This document shows positions 6,767-7,735 of a stretch of 7,735 nucleotides of DNA, one piece after another. The notes beneath the pieces are model-generated. The model searched no databases. It was not told the origin of the DNA and saw only the letters and a program-made list of their open reading frames with translations. This DNA is from an uncultured Clostridia bacterium (GTDB taxonomy: Bacteria > Bacillota > Clostridia > Oscillospirales > CAG-272). Location: the NCBI GenBank assembly GCA_937893945.1, contig CALCTA010000103.1:1-7735 (forward strand). Direction: 5' to 3'. The translations under genes and the position numbers were made by a program. The first letter of the stretch is position 1. Each line of letters opens with the position of its first letter.

Positions 6767-7573
6767 ATGAAAAAATTTTTAAGGAAGCATTGGATCGACA
6801 TTATAGTCATTCTTGTGCTTGCAGCACTTCTCGCCTTGGGGGCATATACGATATACGAACGCTTTAACTTTGCAAAGAAGTGGGAATTCTTCTCAAAGTA
6901 CTTTTTTGATAACGGCGGATATAAGAAGCTTGTAACAGGTCTTCAGAATACGGCCATTATTGCTGTTCTCGGACTTTGCATAGGTATAGTTATAGGTACG
7001 CTGATAGCTATCGTCAGAGTTATACCTCCTTATAAGAGACTTACCAGATATGCGCAAAGAACATGTGGACTTTACGTTGCCTTCTTCCGCGGCACACCGA
7101 TAGTGGTTCAGCTTCTCGTAGGTTACTATATAATTCTTCCGCTTATAGGATTTCATATGCCTCCCGTGTGGGCGTGCGTTTGCATATTCGGTCTTAACAG
7201 CGGCGCTTATATATCTGAGATAATGAGAGGCGGAATAAATTCGGTAGATCCCGGGCAGCTTGAGGCGGCGCGCGCGGTCGGAATGCCTTTTTCTGTCTCT
7301 ATGCTTAAGGTCGTAGTTCCGCAGGCTGTAAAGAATATTCTTCCTACACTCGGAAATGAATTCATCGCGCTTGTTAAGGAGACGGCTGTTGTTGGATACG
7401 TCGGTGCTGTAGATATAACCAAGGCGTTTCAGGATCAGGGCTCGAATACCTATGAGTTTATGATCCCTTATCTTGTAATGGCGCTGCTGTACATCGTTAT
7501 AGTTGCGGCTATTGCGGGACTTGTTAAGCTTATGGAAAGGAGGTTGGCAAGAAGTGAGCGAAAATCAAAATAA
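6767..7573 (+). CDS. Polar amino-acid ABC transporter permease (HisM/GlnP family)
   Basis: This 268-residue integral membrane protein should form the translocation channel, probably as a homodimer since only one permease gene is visible. Hydrophobic segments lie near residues 11-29, 59-84, 102-127, 132-149 and 230-255. The family marker RGTP is at 108-111. The cytoplasmic EAA loop that docks on the ATPase starts at E166-A-A-R-A-V-G172 and runs to about 187 ('VVVPQAVKN'). The C-terminal part 'LGNEFIALVKETAVVGYVG' (195-213) is typical of HisM-like permeases. The first helix and the charged stretch at 31-50 form an N-terminal extension before the conserved 'TGLQNTAII' region (57-65). AAAGGA (6753-6758) lies eight bases before the ATG. 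The gene follows the binding protein across a hairpin and overlaps the ATPase gene by 20 bases. The substrate cannot be told from sequence. Confidence 0.95.
   Translation: MKKFLRKHWIDIIVILVLAALLALGAYTIYERFNFAKKWEFFSKYFFDNGGYKKLVTGLQNTAIIAVLGLCIGIVIGTLIAIVRVIPPYKRLTRYAQRTCGLYVAFFRGTPIVVQLLVGYYIILPLIGFHMPPVWACVCIFGLNSGAYISEIMRGGINSVDPGQLEAARAVGMPFSVSMLKVVVPQAVKNILPTLGNEFIALVKETAVVGYVGAVDITKAFQDQGSNTYEFMIPYLVMALLYIVIVAAIAGLVKLMERRLARSERKSK
7536..7544 (+). promoter_or_regulatory. Ribosome binding site within the permease gene that fixes the GTG start of the ATPase
   Basis: AAAGGAGGT lies inside the permease coding region, with GGAGG ending ten bases before the GTG at 7554. No nearer in-frame start exists in the reading frame that yields the ABC ATPase, and the layout implies translational coupling with the permease. 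Confidence 0.75.
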
Positions 7574-7735
7574 GATCATATTGGAGACACGAGACCTTAC
7601 CAAAAGCTACGGAAAGCTTCTCGTGCTTGATCATGTTGACTTGCAGATAAGAGAAGGCGAGAAGGTCGCCATAATAGGTCCCTCGGGAAGCGGAAAGTCA
7701 ACCTTTCTTCGATGCCTTAACTGTATGGAAGATCC
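7554..7735 (+). CDS. Polar amino-acid ABC transporter ATP-binding protein (GlnQ-like), 5' part only
   Basis: The reading frame opens with GTG at 7554, overlaps the last 20 bases of the permease, and runs off the window after 60 complete codons. The N terminus reads 'LETRDLTKSYGKLLVLDHV' (10-28), with Y19 in the position of the A-loop aromatic that stacks on adenine, followed by Walker A GPSGSGKST (42-50) and 'LRCLN' (52-56), the wording characteristic of GlnQ/HisP-type ATPases. The rest, including the signature, Walker B and H-loop, lies outside the window, so completeness cannot be judged. It should sit on the cytoplasmic face and power uptake through the permease. A strong internal ribosome binding site and the overlap suggest coupled translation. 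Confidence 0.94.
   Translation, partial: MSENQNKIILETRDLTKSYGKLLVLDHVDLQIREGEKVAIIGPSGSGKSTFLRCLNCMED

Noticed and set aside
6759..6770. Tiny reading frame ATG CTT ATA TGA whose stop overlaps the permease ATG
   Set aside because: It has three sense codons and no ribosome binding site at a suitable distance of its own; the AAAGGA there fits the permease start better.

Overview
The window reads as a chromosomal segment of a low-to-moderate GC Gram-positive anaerobe, most likely a member of the Clostridia. The evidence is the AGA-rich arginine and ATA-rich isoleucine usage, strong AAGGAGG-type ribosome binding sites, consensus sigma-A promoters, a lipoprotein-type solute-binding protein and a uvrB-uvrA gene order. 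The genus cannot be named from the sequence alone. No phage, insertion-sequence or CRISPR signature was seen.

Layout. (1) Positions 1-50 hold the 5' two thirds of a tRNA-Val(GAC) gene on the minus strand, cut by the window edge. (2) Positions 51-209 are an AT-rich divergent control region, with a near-consensus promoter for the tRNA on the minus strand and one or two promoters facing right. (3) From 210 to 5680 three genes lie on the plus strand with short gaps and no terminator between them: an unrecognised two-helix membrane protein with a C-terminal zinc ribbon, then uvrB, then uvrA. The only strong promoter seen for this block is upstream of the unknown gene, so it is probably co-transcribed with the nucleotide excision repair genes. 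(4) From about 5700 a second sigma-A promoter drives a polar amino-acid ABC importer: solute-binding lipoprotein, permease and ATP-binding protein, the last cut by the right edge. A strong hairpin lies between the binding protein and the permease and may set their relative expression.

UvrA and UvrB act together: UvrA, a dimeric ABC-type ATPase, finds distorted DNA and loads UvrB, which verifies the lesion and recruits the nuclease UvrC (not in this window). In the transporter, the lipoprotein should capture an amino acid outside the membrane, the permease forms the channel, and the ATPase drives uptake.

The most unusual observation is that the solute-binding protein appears circularly permuted. 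The segment that normally ends this family (last strand, 'Y-F-A-V-KGD' region and final helix ending in KYF) sits directly after the signal peptide, and the protein stops where that segment would normally begin.
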